The notes below the pieces were generated by a model. The model was not told the origin of the DNA. It searched no databases and worked only from the letters and a program-made list of their open reading frames with translations. From NCBI GenBank assembly GCA_963753285.1, contig CAVWBT010000003.1:62001-126000 (forward strand): 64,000 nt of DNA, read 5' to 3'. Origin of the DNA: JAHEDH01 sp963753285 (GTDB lineage: Bacteria; Actinomycetota; Acidimicrobiia; Spongiisociales; ZC4RG35). A program made the translations under genes and the position numbers. This document shows, piece by piece, positions 39,241-48,131 of this stretch (positions are counted from its first letter, which is position 1; each line of letters starts with the position of its first letter).

Positions 39241-40030
39241 TCACGAAAAGGGGACCGCATCGAGCGGCGGATCGATCACGACATCGGTAACAGGCGTGAA
39301 TTCGATCCTGAACGTGAATCGCTCGACACCGCTCCCGGGGTCGTCACCATCGATCTCGAGCGTGTCGATCCGGCCGTCGTCGAGCGAGACGGACAGGGTG
39401 AAGTCCCCGCCGCCGATTCGGAAGCCGAAGTCGTACAAACTGCGCGAGAACCTGGTCCCGAGGTCGAGCACGAAGTCGCGATCGACGGTGATCGACGTTT
39501 CGCCGGCGTCGACGAGCGGCTCGACCACGACCGGGAGCACGTCGGCGGGCAGCACGTCGGTTCTGACGAACGGGTCCCCCAGGTCCTGGCTGCGCTGGCC
39601 GATCTCGTACCACGTGCCGTAGTCCGGAGCGACGTCACCGGACAGCGAGGCCGTGTTGAACCCCCGCACGTACACCTCGTCGCCGACGATCCGCGTGAAC
39701 GCCTGGACCTGTTCGATCGTGTCGTCTCCGAACAGCGAGCGCGCCGCCGAAACCAGCCCATCGTCGTAGTCGACGACGGCGTCGACATCCCCGGAGCCGG
39801 CGTCCACGATCCCCGAGCCCCTGACGGTCAACGCCGTTCGTCCCGTCTCGGCTTCGGACAGTTCATAGTCGGCGGTCCAGGAGAACTCGTAGTACGTCGA
39901 GGCCGGCCGTTGCCTCGGCCGCCGCTTCGATCTCGTCGGCGATGCCCCGGTCGGGGGACGTGGTGATCCCACAGGCCGCCACCAGCAACGACAGCAGCAC
40001 CACCGTGGCGGAACTGGTTCGAATTCGCAT
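39241..40030 (-). CDS. secreted lipoprotein (LppX-like), one frameshift
   Basis: MRIRTSSATVVLLSLLVAAC is a lipoprotein signal with lipobox VAAC. A shift near 39905 then joins the long frame STYYEFSWTADYELSEAETG onward, about 262 residues in all. The mature part is beta-rich with DGLVSAARSLFGDD and GTWYEIGQRSQDL, in the order seen in mycobacterial LppX/LprG-type lipid carriers; that match is tentative. It would be anchored outside the membrane. It is divergent from the dehydrogenase gene by 49 bp. Confidence 0.7.
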
Positions 40031-40079
40031 GCCATCATGCTGCACTGGTCTGCGTGTCTGAGCGAATTCGGAGAGAGCC

Positions 40080-41009
40080 GTGCTGCACAATCTCGGCGTG
40101 ATGGCGCCACTCAGCGAGGAACACCGCTGGCTGGGAGCGCTCAGTGATGCGCTCGACGACAGCTGGCGGGTTGACCGCGTCGAGGCGTTCGCCGCCGAGG
40201 ACCTCGAGGTCATCGCCGCCGCTCCCCCGCTCCGCCGCTCGCTCTCCGACTTCGGAAACCTCCGTCTCATCCAGTCGTTGTGGGCGGGTGTCGAGGTGAT
40301 CCTGAAGGACCCGGGCCTGCGAACCGACATCCCGCTCGCACGGATGAAGGATCCGGAGATGGAGACGTCGATGGCGCTGTCGGTGCTCGCTCACGTGCTC
40401 TCGTTTCATCTCCACCACGACGAGTACCGCCGGCACCAGTCCCGATCGGAGTGGCGCCAGATCTACGGAGTCGAGCCGGAGCGCCGGGTGGTGACGCTGC
40501 TCGGGCTCGGGGCGATGGGCCGCTCAGCCGCCGTTGCGCTTCGCGACGCCGGGTTCCGGGTGGCCGCCCTGGTCCGCTCACCCCGCTCCGGAGAGATCGA
40601 GACCTTCGGGTTCGACCAGCTGGACGCCCGCCTCGCCGGGACCGACGTCCTCGTCAACCTCCTGCCGGTGACCGACCAGACCCGAGACCTCATCGACGCC
40701 GACCTCCTGGCGAAACTGCCGAGCGGCTCGGCGTTCGTGAACGTCGCCCGGGGAGCACACGTGGTCGATGACGATCTCTTGGCGGCCCTCGATTCTGGCC
40801 ACCTCCGACATGCCTACCTCGACGTGTTCCGCTCCGAGCCGCTCCCCGCCGACCACCCCTTCTGGCAGCATCCCAGGGTCACGGTGACGCCTCACATGGC
40901 CGCTCCGACGTTCCCGCCATCGGGTGCGAGGTTCGTGGCAGAACAACTCGCGCGACTCGAGCGGGGCGAACCCCTGGAGCACCTGGTGGACCACGGCGCC
41001 GGCTACTGA
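40080..41009 (+). CDS. D-2-hydroxyacid dehydrogenase (GhrA-like)
   Basis: A 309-residue NAD(P)-dependent enzyme of the glyoxylate/hydroxypyruvate reductase A type. The dinucleotide site is VVTLLGLGAMGRSAAVALRD. Catalytic residues are in VNVARGAHVVDDDLLAAL (Arg), LDVFRSEPLPADHPFW (Glu) and HPRVTVTPHMAAPT (His). It would reduce 2-oxo acids such as glyoxylate. The start is GTG. A 63-bp heptad array follows its stop. Confidence 0.87.
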   Translation: MLHNLGVMAPLSEEHRWLGALSDALDDSWRVDRVEAFAAEDLEVIAAAPPLRRSLSDFGNLRLIQSLWAGVEVILKDPGLRTDIPLARMKDPEMETSMALSVLAHVLSFHLHHDEYRRHQSRSEWRQIYGVEPERRVVTLLGLGAMGRSAAVALRDAGFRVAALVRSPRSGEIETFGFDQLDARLAGTDVLVNLLPVTDQTRDLIDADLLAKLPSGSAFVNVARGAHVVDDDLLAALDSGHLRHAYLDVFRSEPLPADHPFWQHPRVTVTPHMAAPTFPPSGARFVAEQLARLERGEPLEHLVDHGAGY

Positions 41010-41072
41010 ACGCTGCACGCCACACGCGTTACGCCACACGCCCTGTCATCTGTCATCTGTCATCTGTCGATA
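41010..41072. repeat. nine contiguous heptads between dehydrogenase and yjbQ genes
   Basis: Directly after the dehydrogenase stop come ACGCTGC, ACGCCAC, ACGCGTT, ACGCCAC, ACGCCCT, GTCATCT three times, and GTCGATA. The word changes in the middle while the 7-bp phase stays exact. The array fills 63 of the 73 bp before the yjbQ start. Confidence 0.85.
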
Positions 41073-41082
41073 CGATCGGCGC

Positions 41083-41490
41083 ATGGACTCCGAACTGTTC
41101 GAGATCGAGACGGGTGATCAGCCGAGGGTGGTCGACATCACCGATCTGGTCGCTCACTTCGTTTCGGGTCGCGGAGACGGCCTGGTGTCCGTCTTCGTCC
41201 CCCATGCCACGGCCGGGATCGCGGTGATCGAAACCGGAGCCGGCAGCGACGACGATCTGCTGACGGCGCTGGACAAGTTGCTCCCGACCCGCCACACCCG
41301 ATGGCGACACGACCACGGCAGCCCTGGTCACGGCCGCGACCACGTGATGCCGGCGTTCGTCTCACCCAGCCTCACGGTCCCAGTGATCGAGGGAAGGCTT
41401 CAGCTGGGCACGTGGCAATCGATCACCTTCGTCGACCCCAACGTCGACAATCCCCACCGCTCCGTCCGAGTGTCGTTTCTCGGCGGTTGA
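41083..41490 (+). CDS. YjbQ / UPF0047 family protein
   Basis: A 135-residue protein of the YjbQ family. The motif VFVPHATAGIAVIETGAG near residue 40 and the His-rich loop HTRWRHDHGSPGHGRDHVMP, together with LGTWQSITFVDPN near the end, are diagnostic. Some members have thiamine phosphate synthase activity; the physiological role is unsettled. The ATG follows the heptad array directly. Confidence 0.88.
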   Translation: MDSELFEIETGDQPRVVDITDLVAHFVSGRGDGLVSVFVPHATAGIAVIETGAGSDDDLLTALDKLLPTRHTRWRHDHGSPGHGRDHVMPAFVSPSLTVPVIEGRLQLGTWQSITFVDPNVDNPHRSVRVSFLGG

Positions 41491-41610
41491 GCCAGCCCGA
41501 TTTGGGGAGACGGCACTCGTGAACTGCCGAGCCGCTCAACGTCTCGCTTCCGGCAGCCCGGGTGCGCACGGAGTGTCGCTCGACGCCGCTGAACCGTACG
41601 ATCTGCCCCG

Positions 41611-43650
41611 ATGACCGACCGATTCACGTATCCCCCGGCTCGCCGCGACGACGTCGTCGACGACTATCACGGCCACCCCGTCTCCGATCCCTACCGCTGG
41701 CTCGAGGACCCGAACGGTGACGACACCCGCGCGTTCGTCGCGTCCCAGAACGACGTGACCCTGCCCTATCTGGCGGGGCTGCCTGAGCGGGCAGCGCTGG
41801 CGGAACGGATGCGGGAGACGTGGAACGTTCCGAGGACGTCTGCCCCCGTGGCCCGGAACGGCGTGAAGGTCTGGTCGCACAACGACGGACTGGCGGACCA
41901 GCCATCGATCATGGTCGAAGACGCCGAAGGCCGTCGTCGCGTGCTGATCGACCCGAACACGATGTCAGACGACGGAGCGGTGGCCATCACCCAGATGTCG
42001 CTCTCCCCCGACGGAGCGTTGCTCGCCTACAACGTCGCCGAAGCAGGAAGCGACTGGCAGGTGATCCGGTGTGTGCGGACCGCCGACGGCTCCCTGCTCG
42101 CCGACGAGATCCGACACGTGAAGTTCAGCGAGGTGACCTGGCACGGGGACGGCTTCTTCTACAGCAGGTTTCCCGCGGTGGATCCGGCGTCCACCGAGAC
42201 GGTCCGGAATCAGACGGTGTGGTATCACGAGCTCGGAGCGGACCAGACCGACGATCGCCTCGTGTTCGAGAACGTCGACGACCCCGATCCCGGCTATGCG
42301 ACCGTCAAGACACCCGACGAGCAGTACATCGTTCTGATCGAGTGGGTCGGGACCTCACGAGCCAACGGCGTGCTGTATCGCCCAATCGATGACGACGCTG
42401 CCGAGTGGGTCAGGCTGGTCTCACCGGGTGCCGGCCAGCACCTGGTGCTCGCCCACGACGATGGCGAGTTCATCGTCCACACCGACGTCGATGCGCCGAA
42501 CGGCCGGATCGTCAGGATCCCGCTCGACGATCCGACCACCTACGTGGACGTCGTCGCCGAGGGGGACCGTCCGATCGCCGCCGCAGGAGCCGCCGCCGGC
42601 GGCCTGTGGATCATGTCACTCGAGGACGCCTCCCACCGGATTCGCCTCACCGGCCTGGACGGCGCCGAGCGGGGCGTGATCGAGTTGCCCGAACCAGGCA
42701 CCATCTCGGAGGTGAACGGGCGGTTCGCAGATCCCGATGTCTACGTCGGGTTCCAGTCGTTTCTTCGCCCACCGTCCGCGCTCCGGTGGCGGGACGGCGA
42801 GTCGGAGCTCTTCGCCGGCGCCGAGCTTCCTCCGAGTGCCGCCGACATCACCATCGAACGCGATCATGCCGTCTCGAGTGACGGCGCCGAGGTCGGGATG
42901 TTCGTGTTGCGGCACCGGGACGCTGCACTGCCCGCACCGGTCGAGCTGTACGGGTACGGCGGCTTCACCGTCGATGTGACGCCGATGTTCAACCCGGCTC
43001 GACTGGCATTCCTCGAAGCCGGGGGTGTGGTCGTCTCCACCAATCTGCGTGGTGGCGCCGAGCTCGGCGAGGAGTGGCACATCCAGGGGATGCTCGGCAA
43101 CAAGCAGCAGGTGTTCGACGATTTCGCCGCGTGCGCCGAGCGTCTCATCGATCGTGGCGTGGCCACGTCGGAGACCCTGGCGATCCGTGGCGGCTCGAAC
43201 GGAGGACTCCTCACGGCGGCGGTGATGCTGCAGCGGCCGGAGTTGTTCGGAGCCGTCGTGTCACAGGTGCCGGTTGCCGACATGCTCCGCTATCAGCTGT
43301 TCACCGCAGGCCGGTACTGGACCGTCGAATACGGGGACGCCATCGAGGACCCCGACGCGTTCGAATGGCTGATCCGGTACTCGCCCTACCACCGGGCGAT
43401 GGACGTCGACGCCGATCCACTGCCACCGTTGTTGATCACGACCGCAGAGACCGACGATCGTGTCGTGCCGATGCATGCGCTCAAACTCGCCGCCGCGCTC
43501 CAACGCTCGGCGGGAGGGTCATCGGAGAAGCCGCTGCTGGTTCGGGTCGAGACCAGGGCCGGTCACGGGATGGGAAAGCCGACCTCGAAGCTCATCGAGG
43601 AGTCTGCCGACATCTTCGGCTTCATCCTGCATCACTGTCGGCCCGAATAG
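41611..43650 (+). CDS. prolyl oligopeptidase family serine peptidase (S9A)
   Basis: A 679-residue peptidase. The N-terminal part begins YPPARRDDVVDDYHGHPVSD with the DPYRWLEDPN motif, and a beta-propeller follows to about residue 400. The catalytic domain has LYGYGGFTVDVTPMFNPARL, GGSNGGLLTAAVMLQRP with the Ser nucleophile, the Asp in AETDDRVVPMHALK and the His in ETRAGHGMGKPTSK. No signal peptide, so it acts in the cytoplasm on short proline peptides. Its stop overlaps that of the convergent serine hydrolase. Confidence 0.95.
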   Translation: MTDRFTYPPARRDDVVDDYHGHPVSDPYRWLEDPNGDDTRAFVASQNDVTLPYLAGLPERAALAERMRETWNVPRTSAPVARNGVKVWSHNDGLADQPSIMVEDAEGRRRVLIDPNTMSDDGAVAITQMSLSPDGALLAYNVAEAGSDWQVIRCVRTADGSLLADEIRHVKFSEVTWHGDGFFYSRFPAVDPASTETVRNQTVWYHELGADQTDDRLVFENVDDPDPGYATVKTPDEQYIVLIEWVGTSRANGVLYRPIDDDAAEWVRLVSPGAGQHLVLAHDDGEFIVHTDVDAPNGRIVRIPLDDPTTYVDVVAEGDRPIAAAGAAAGGLWIMSLEDASHRIRLTGLDGAERGVIELPEPGTISEVNGRFADPDVYVGFQSFLRPPSALRWRDGESELFAGAELPPSAADITIERDHAVSSDGAEVGMFVLRHRDAALPAPVELYGYGGFTVDVTPMFNPARLAFLEAGGVVVSTNLRGGAELGEEWHIQGMLGNKQQVFDDFAACAERLIDRGVATSETLAIRGGSNGGLLTAAVMLQRPELFGAVVSQVPVADMLRYQLFTAGRYWTVEYGDAIEDPDAFEWLIRYSPYHRAMDVDADPLPPLLITTAETDDRVVPMHALKLAAALQRSAGGSSEKPLLVRVETRAGHGMGKPTSKLIEESADIFGFILHHCRPE

Positions 43651-44453
43651 ACCTCGAGAACCCGCTCGCTCGCGGCCGGCCAGGCATCGAGCGACCAATC
43701 CCCGAAGTCCTCGTCGGCGATCGACACCGCCGCCAGGCGAACCTCTGGATCCACCCAGAGGAAGGATCCCGATCCACCGAAGTGACCGAACGTCTCCGGG
43801 CTGTTGCTGGGGGCAGTCCAATGCGGCTGTTTGTGCCCGCGGATCTCGAACGTCAACCCGAACGGGTTGGGATCGAACGATGTCATGCCGGGCAACATCC
43901 CCGACAGCTCGGGGAAGTGTGGCCGGGTCGCCATCGCCAGGGTCCCGGCGGAGATCAGCGTCGGCGCCAGCAGCTCCCGGGCATAGATCAGCAGGTCGGT
44001 GACCGTTGAGTGGACGCCGTGGGCGGGCGAGCCGCGCAACTCGGTCGACGTCATCCCGAGCGGGCGGAACACCGCCTCGGTCAGGTACTCCGAGAACGGC
44101 ATCCCGGTTCGGGCCTCCAGGTGATCACAGAACGCCTCGATCCCGGAGTTCGAGTACACCCGGCGGCGCCCGATCGGCGAGATCTGGCGGTCTGAGTCGA
44201 AACCGAGTCCAGATGCGTGGGCGAGCAGATGCCGCACCGTGGAGCCCTCGGGACCGGCGGGCTCTTCGAGCGTGATCGATTCCTCTTCCAGGGCGACGAG
44301 CGCAGCCAGGCCCACCATCGTCTTCGAGATCGAGGCGATCCGAAACGGAGCGTCGGGATCGGGGCCGGAACCGAGCGTCCGGTCGGGATCGGTGACCCCG
44401 ATGCTCGCCCAGCCGACCGGCCATTCGCTGGTCCAGGTGGTGAGGTCATCCAT
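43632..44453 (-). CDS. beta-lactamase-type serine hydrolase (class C fold)
   Basis: A 273-residue penicillin-binding/beta-lactamase family protein. The SxxK nucleophile motif is ASISKTMVG near residue 43, YSN is VYSNSGIEAFC, and the third motif is FGHFGGSGSFLW (HFG in place of KTG). There is no signal peptide, so it is more likely an esterase or peptidase than a beta-lactamase. It lies downstream of the amidase gene on the same strand, 42 bases away. Confidence 0.85.
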   Translation of the reverse strand: MDDLTTWTSEWPVGWASIGVTDPDRTLGSGPDPDAPFRIASISKTMVGLAALVALEEESITLEEPAGPEGSTVRHLLAHASGLGFDSDRQISPIGRRRVYSNSGIEAFCDHLEARTGMPFSEYLTEAVFRPLGMTSTELRGSPAHGVHSTVTDLLIYARELLAPTLISAGTLAMATRPHFPELSGMLPGMTSFDPNPFGLTFEIRGHKQPHWTAPSNSPETFGHFGGSGSFLWVDPEVRLAAVSIADEDFGDWSLDAWPAASERVLEVYSGRQ

Positions 44454-44495
44454 CCGGCGGGAACCTAATCGGGCCCGGGAGACATCTGCTCCGGC

Positions 44496-45320
44496 TCAGC
44501 CCGCCTCGAGTGCGGCGATCAGATCGGCGCCGTCGGAACCGCACACGAGATCGAGGGAGACCGGCCCGATCCCCGCAACGGCGCCGGCCAGGTCGGGGAT
44601 CATCGCCGAGACGGTCGACCCCGGACATGTTGTGGAAGGGGCGTAGTGGCCGTGCCCGGCGAGGGTCGACGGATCGATGCCGTACTGCTGTGACGCCCAG
44701 GCGAACAACGCCACGGCCGTGTCCAACTGCTCCCGGGTCGGCTCCTGGACGTCGAAGTCTCCTTCCATGCAGACGAGGAAGTGACCGGTCGGGTCGTACT
44801 CGGTTCCGGTGTCGCCTCGGAATCGGACATCTCTTCCCTCGTACGCCAGACCCGATCGATCGACGAGGAAGTGATAGGCGAGGTCGGGCCATCCGAGCGA
44901 CTGGTGGTACCCCTGATGCCGGCGCACACGCGCCGGGCCTTGGGTCGTCGAGGTCTGGCTGACGGCGGTGTGATGCAGGGTGAGGCGAACCGGCACGTGC
45001 TCGACCATGGCGCCCGACACGGGCTCCGCCCCCCACGCAGCTCGACATGCAACCACGATCGAGGACACAGACACGGTCGTCGTGGTCGACTCCGATGGGA
45101 CGGATGTGGTGGTGCCGACCGGCTCCGGCGCTGCGGTCGAAGACGGTGCAGGCCGGGTTGACGTGGTCGCCGGAGTGGCCACCGACAACGAGACGGCCGG
45201 CGGCCCGTTGCCGGGCTCGGTCGGGAGCAGACGGACGATTCCGAGCGCACCGGCCCCGACCGCACCCAGGCCCAGGAGCACCCGGCGTCGGGTCTCGTCA
45301 TGCGGTCGCGCCTCTTTCAC
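44496..45320 (-). CDS. Tat-exported N-acetylmuramoyl-L-alanine amidase (PGRP fold)
   Basis: A 274-residue protein. The start DETRRRVLLGLGAVGAG has the twin Arg and hydrophobic stretch of a Tat signal. A Thr/Ser/Pro linker (residues about 40-85) precedes the amidase-2 domain: RLTLHHTAVSQTST with the first zinc His, QGYHQSLGWPDLAYHFLVDR, and GHGHYAPSTTCPG with the last His/Cys pair. It would cut the peptide from muramic acid in peptidoglycan. The start is GTG. Confidence 0.87.
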   Translation of the reverse strand: MKEARPHDETRRRVLLGLGAVGAGALGIVRLLPTEPGNGPPAVSLSVATPATTSTRPAPSSTAAPEPVGTTTSVPSESTTTTVSVSSIVVACRAAWGAEPVSGAMVEHVPVRLTLHHTAVSQTSTTQGPARVRRHQGYHQSLGWPDLAYHFLVDRSGLAYEGRDVRFRGDTGTEYDPTGHFLVCMEGDFDVQEPTREQLDTAVALFAWASQQYGIDPSTLAGHGHYAPSTTCPGSTVSAMIPDLAGAVAGIGPVSLDLVCGSDGADLIAALEAG

Positions 45321-45414
45321 CGGACGAGCCTATGTGTCCGGCAGCATGGATCGGACTCTCGGCGGCGCGTGCGAGATCGCCGATCTAGGGTTGCGACACC
45401 CGCCGAGGAGACCG

Positions 45415-45843
45415 ATGCTCAAGCGCCAATCCGACAAGATCGAGTTTCTCAAGAACATCCCGCTGTTCGATGGACTGTCGAAGAAGGATCTCACCGCCGT
45501 TGCGAAAGTGGCAGAAGAGGTCGATGTCTCGAGCGGAGAGGTCATCCTCTTCCAGGACGATTCCGCTCCCGCCGCCTACGTACTCGTCACGGCCAAGGCC
45601 ATCGTGAGACGCAACAACCGCAAGGTCGCCGAGCTCGGCCCCGGTGCCGTCGTCGGCGAACTCGCATTGCTGTCCGATGCTCCCCGCACCGCAACGGTCG
45701 TCGCCACCACCGACGGCACAATCCTCGAAGTCCACCGACGGCACTTCCTGGCCCTCATCGGTGATTCCCCGGCGCTGGCTCGACGCCTGCTCTCACAGCT
45801 CGCCGACCGCCTCGCAGCCGCGGACAAGAAGCTCTACGGCTGA
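45415..45843 (+). CDS. cyclic nucleotide-binding domain protein
   Basis: A 142-residue protein consisting of a single CNB domain. IEFLKNIPLFDGLSKKDLTA opens the fold; GAVVGELALLSDAPRTATVV is the phosphate-binding cassette, with the Glu and Arg that contact cyclic nucleotide. There is no helix-turn-helix after it, so it is not a Crp regulator. It may sense cAMP or act as a scaffold. GAGGAG stands 6 bases before the ATG. Confidence 0.87.
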   Translation: MLKRQSDKIEFLKNIPLFDGLSKKDLTAVAKVAEEVDVSSGEVILFQDDSAPAAYVLVTAKAIVRRNNRKVAELGPGAVVGELALLSDAPRTATVVATTDGTILEVHRRHFLALIGDSPALARRLLSQLADRLAAADKKLYG

Positions 45844-45896
45844 TCGAACCGAGCGAGAATCCCACTTCGGTCGATTCCATCGGCAATCATGGTGGG

Positions 45897-46544
45897 ATGC
45901 CGGTCTACAACGGAACCATTCAGCTGGAAGGTGACCCGAACGTCCTACCCGCGGTGATCACCGTGGACGACGGGCGGATCGTGATCTCATCGCGTTCGAA
46001 ACCGATCGGGGACTGGGCGCTTACGAGCGCAGGGTTCCGCCGCACATCCGACGGCGTGACGCTGTCGGTCGAAGAGGGCAGGCTCTTGATGGTCGTGGAC
46101 AACAACGACTCACTCGCCCGGGCGGTCGGCCTGCGCGAAGAGAACAAGGCGACGGAGCGGAGGGCGCAGTTCACCCAGCCTGCACCCTGGGAGCGCAAGG
46201 ACGAACCGAAGAAGGAGTCGCGCTCGGCGGACGAAATCGCCAAGGAGATCGCTTCGGATCTGGACCCGTACGTGTCAGAGGTACGCGAAGGCATCTCACA
46301 GATCAAGCTCGATCGCAACCAGTGGATCGGCGTCGGCGTCGCCCTCGTACTCGCAGTGATCTTTCCGAGCATCTCGGTCTTCCTGTTCAGCATCGTCGGC
46401 GCCGCTGCAGTCCTCGCCGGCGGCATCGGCCTCTTGGAGCCGTCGTTCGAAGCGAAGTTCCCCGAACAGCTGTCTCCGGTCCGCGTGCTGGCGATCGGCG
46501 TTGCCGCGTTCGTCCTGGCGGCGATCGTGCTCGTCATCCGCTGA
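45897..46544 (+). CDS. hypothetical protein with two C-terminal membrane helices
   Basis: A 215-residue protein. The first 90 residues form a beta-rich soluble domain (PVYNGTIQLEGDPNVLPAVI). A charged helical stretch follows (PWERKDEPKKESRSADEIAK), then two membrane segments, GVGVALVLAVIFPSISVFLF with its continuation, and VLAIGVAAFVLAAIVLVIR at the end. It lies 53 bases downstream of the CNB gene and 17 bases before the next gene. Function unknown. Confidence 0.75.
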   Translation: MPVYNGTIQLEGDPNVLPAVITVDDGRIVISSRSKPIGDWALTSAGFRRTSDGVTLSVEEGRLLMVVDNNDSLARAVGLREENKATERRAQFTQPAPWERKDEPKKESRSADEIAKEIASDLDPYVSEVREGISQIKLDRNQWIGVGVALVLAVIFPSISVFLFSIVGAAAVLAGGIGLLEPSFEAKFPEQLSPVRVLAIGVAAFVLAAIVLVIR

Positions 46545-46561
46545 GTGCCAGACTGACACAC

Positions 46562-47908
46562 ATGTCCGACGAACAGAACGAGACGCTCGAGTACCTCCGC
46601 TCCGTCATCGGCGGGCGGGCCGAGTTGGAGTGGTTCACCGACTCGGTGACCGGCTCCCACCTGGTGGCCAGCCCGATGGACGTGTTCGTCCGTACCACCG
46701 ACGGCGCAGTCACCTGGGGATGGTCGGTTCGGCCCATTCCGGTCGACCCCGGGCTCCGCACCTTCCGACGGTTCAGATCTGCCGACGGGCTCGTGATCCT
46801 CACCGATGCCGACGACCCCGAGATCCTGTTCATCCCCCACACCGTCGAACTCCATTCGATCAGCCACGGCCGCCAGGCCGAGTACTCGGCCGGGCTGGCG
46901 TCCGGCACGGTGCCGTCGGCCTCGGTGGCATTCGACCTCGAGAAGGCGGCTCGCTCGTCGCAGGGCAGCTACTCGATCGACCCGGCCTTCCCTCACGAGA
47001 CCATCTCTGCGGCCCTTGGACTGTGGACCGCCTCCCTGCTCGAGGAGGAGGTTGCGTTCTCCTGGTCGCCGCTGTCGGAAGACGCAGAACGCGAGATCGA
47101 AGAGCTGACAGGCGGCGACGAGGCCGACGAGGGGTTCGAAGGATTCGATGCCGAGATCGCCGACATCCTGTCCGACTTCGAATCCATCGCCTGGTTCCAG
47201 TCCGATCTCACCTGGCCTGACCGGGACAACGTCGAGGCGTTCCGCGACCACGTCGACGTGCGCTTTCGGTCTCCGGCCGAAGGGTTGGTCTATCTGGCGT
47301 CGATCGCTCCGTTGGGCTCGGGAGAAGACCCGTGGATCACCACCACGGACGGGGGCGGGCTCATGAGTCTCGATCGCTCCGACCCGACGGTCGTCGGCCT
47401 GGCACCCGACCGGCTGGTGATCGCTCTGAGCCGCCCGTCCGACGGGTACGAGCCCGCCGGGATCGCGGCAGCTTGGGGGACCCCGCCGGCAGCCGAGGAG
47501 TGGGCAGAACTTCGCACGTTCGCTGCCCAATACCCCGACGCCGTGATGGTCTTCGCGCCCGGATGGAGCGAAGACCGGATCGCGGATGCGCTGACCACCT
47601 GGGCGCGGCAGTGGGCGGACGTGGACGTCGAGTTCGGGTACGACTACGAGGACCCGATCCCCCAGGCCACGATCGAGGCCAACGAGGCCCTCGCGGAGGC
47701 GGAATCGGTGTCGAACGAGTTCGTCCGGACCGCAACCCAGAACCGGTGCGTCCACACCGACGCGGGGACGGCACCGAACGAGGTTCCGTTCCCGTGCGGC
47801 CGGCCCGCCGCCTTCTATTTCACCCCGGGCGACTCGAGCGAAGGGGTGGTGCTGGTGTGCGAGGAGCACGTCCCCCGCGGGGTCAATGCCTCACCGTTGT
47901 TGAAGTAG
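46562..47908 (+). CDS. hypothetical acidic protein, 448 residues
   Basis: A long soluble protein I do not recognise. It is acidic and Trp-rich, with no signal or membrane segment. It seems to hold two beta-rich halves, about 20-120 and 230-380, separated by an acidic helical linker (EELTGGDEADEGFEGFDAEI). The C-terminal 60 residues include three Cys (NRCVHTDA, PFPCGRPA, VLVCEEHV) that could bind zinc. Its neighbour upstream is a membrane protein on the same strand. Confidence 0.75.
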   Translation: MSDEQNETLEYLRSVIGGRAELEWFTDSVTGSHLVASPMDVFVRTTDGAVTWGWSVRPIPVDPGLRTFRRFRSADGLVILTDADDPEILFIPHTVELHSISHGRQAEYSAGLASGTVPSASVAFDLEKAARSSQGSYSIDPAFPHETISAALGLWTASLLEEEVAFSWSPLSEDAEREIEELTGGDEADEGFEGFDAEIADILSDFESIAWFQSDLTWPDRDNVEAFRDHVDVRFRSPAEGLVYLASIAPLGSGEDPWITTTDGGGLMSLDRSDPTVVGLAPDRLVIALSRPSDGYEPAGIAAAWGTPPAAEEWAELRTFAAQYPDAVMVFAPGWSEDRIADALTTWARQWADVDVEFGYDYEDPIPQATIEANEALAEAESVSNEFVRTATQNRCVHTDAGTAPNEVPFPCGRPAAFYFTPGDSSEGVVLVCEEHVPRGVNASPLLK

Positions 47909-47927
47909 GGCTCGCCTGGCGGCTCGC

Positions 47928-47983
47928 CGCTGTGCGCTGTGCGCTGTGCGCTGTGCGCTGTGCGCTGCGCGCATGCGCCATGC
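47928..47983. repeat. heptad tandem repeat after the 448-residue gene
   Basis: Five perfect copies of CGCTGTG are followed by CGCTGCG, CGCATGC and GCCATGC, all in the same 7-bp phase. It starts 19 bp after the stop of the upstream gene and is the most regular of the five arrays in this window. Confidence 0.85.
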
Positions 47984-48131
47984 GCCGCCTGCACGCGCCT
48001 TCCCAGGGGCGACGATCTCGTCGCCCGCAACGCATCACACCGGACCCGGCGACCACCCACAGGCGCAACACCACCGATCGTTTTGCATCGGGCACCGGAG
48101 CCGCCATGATCCGGTGTGACGAAGGAGAATC

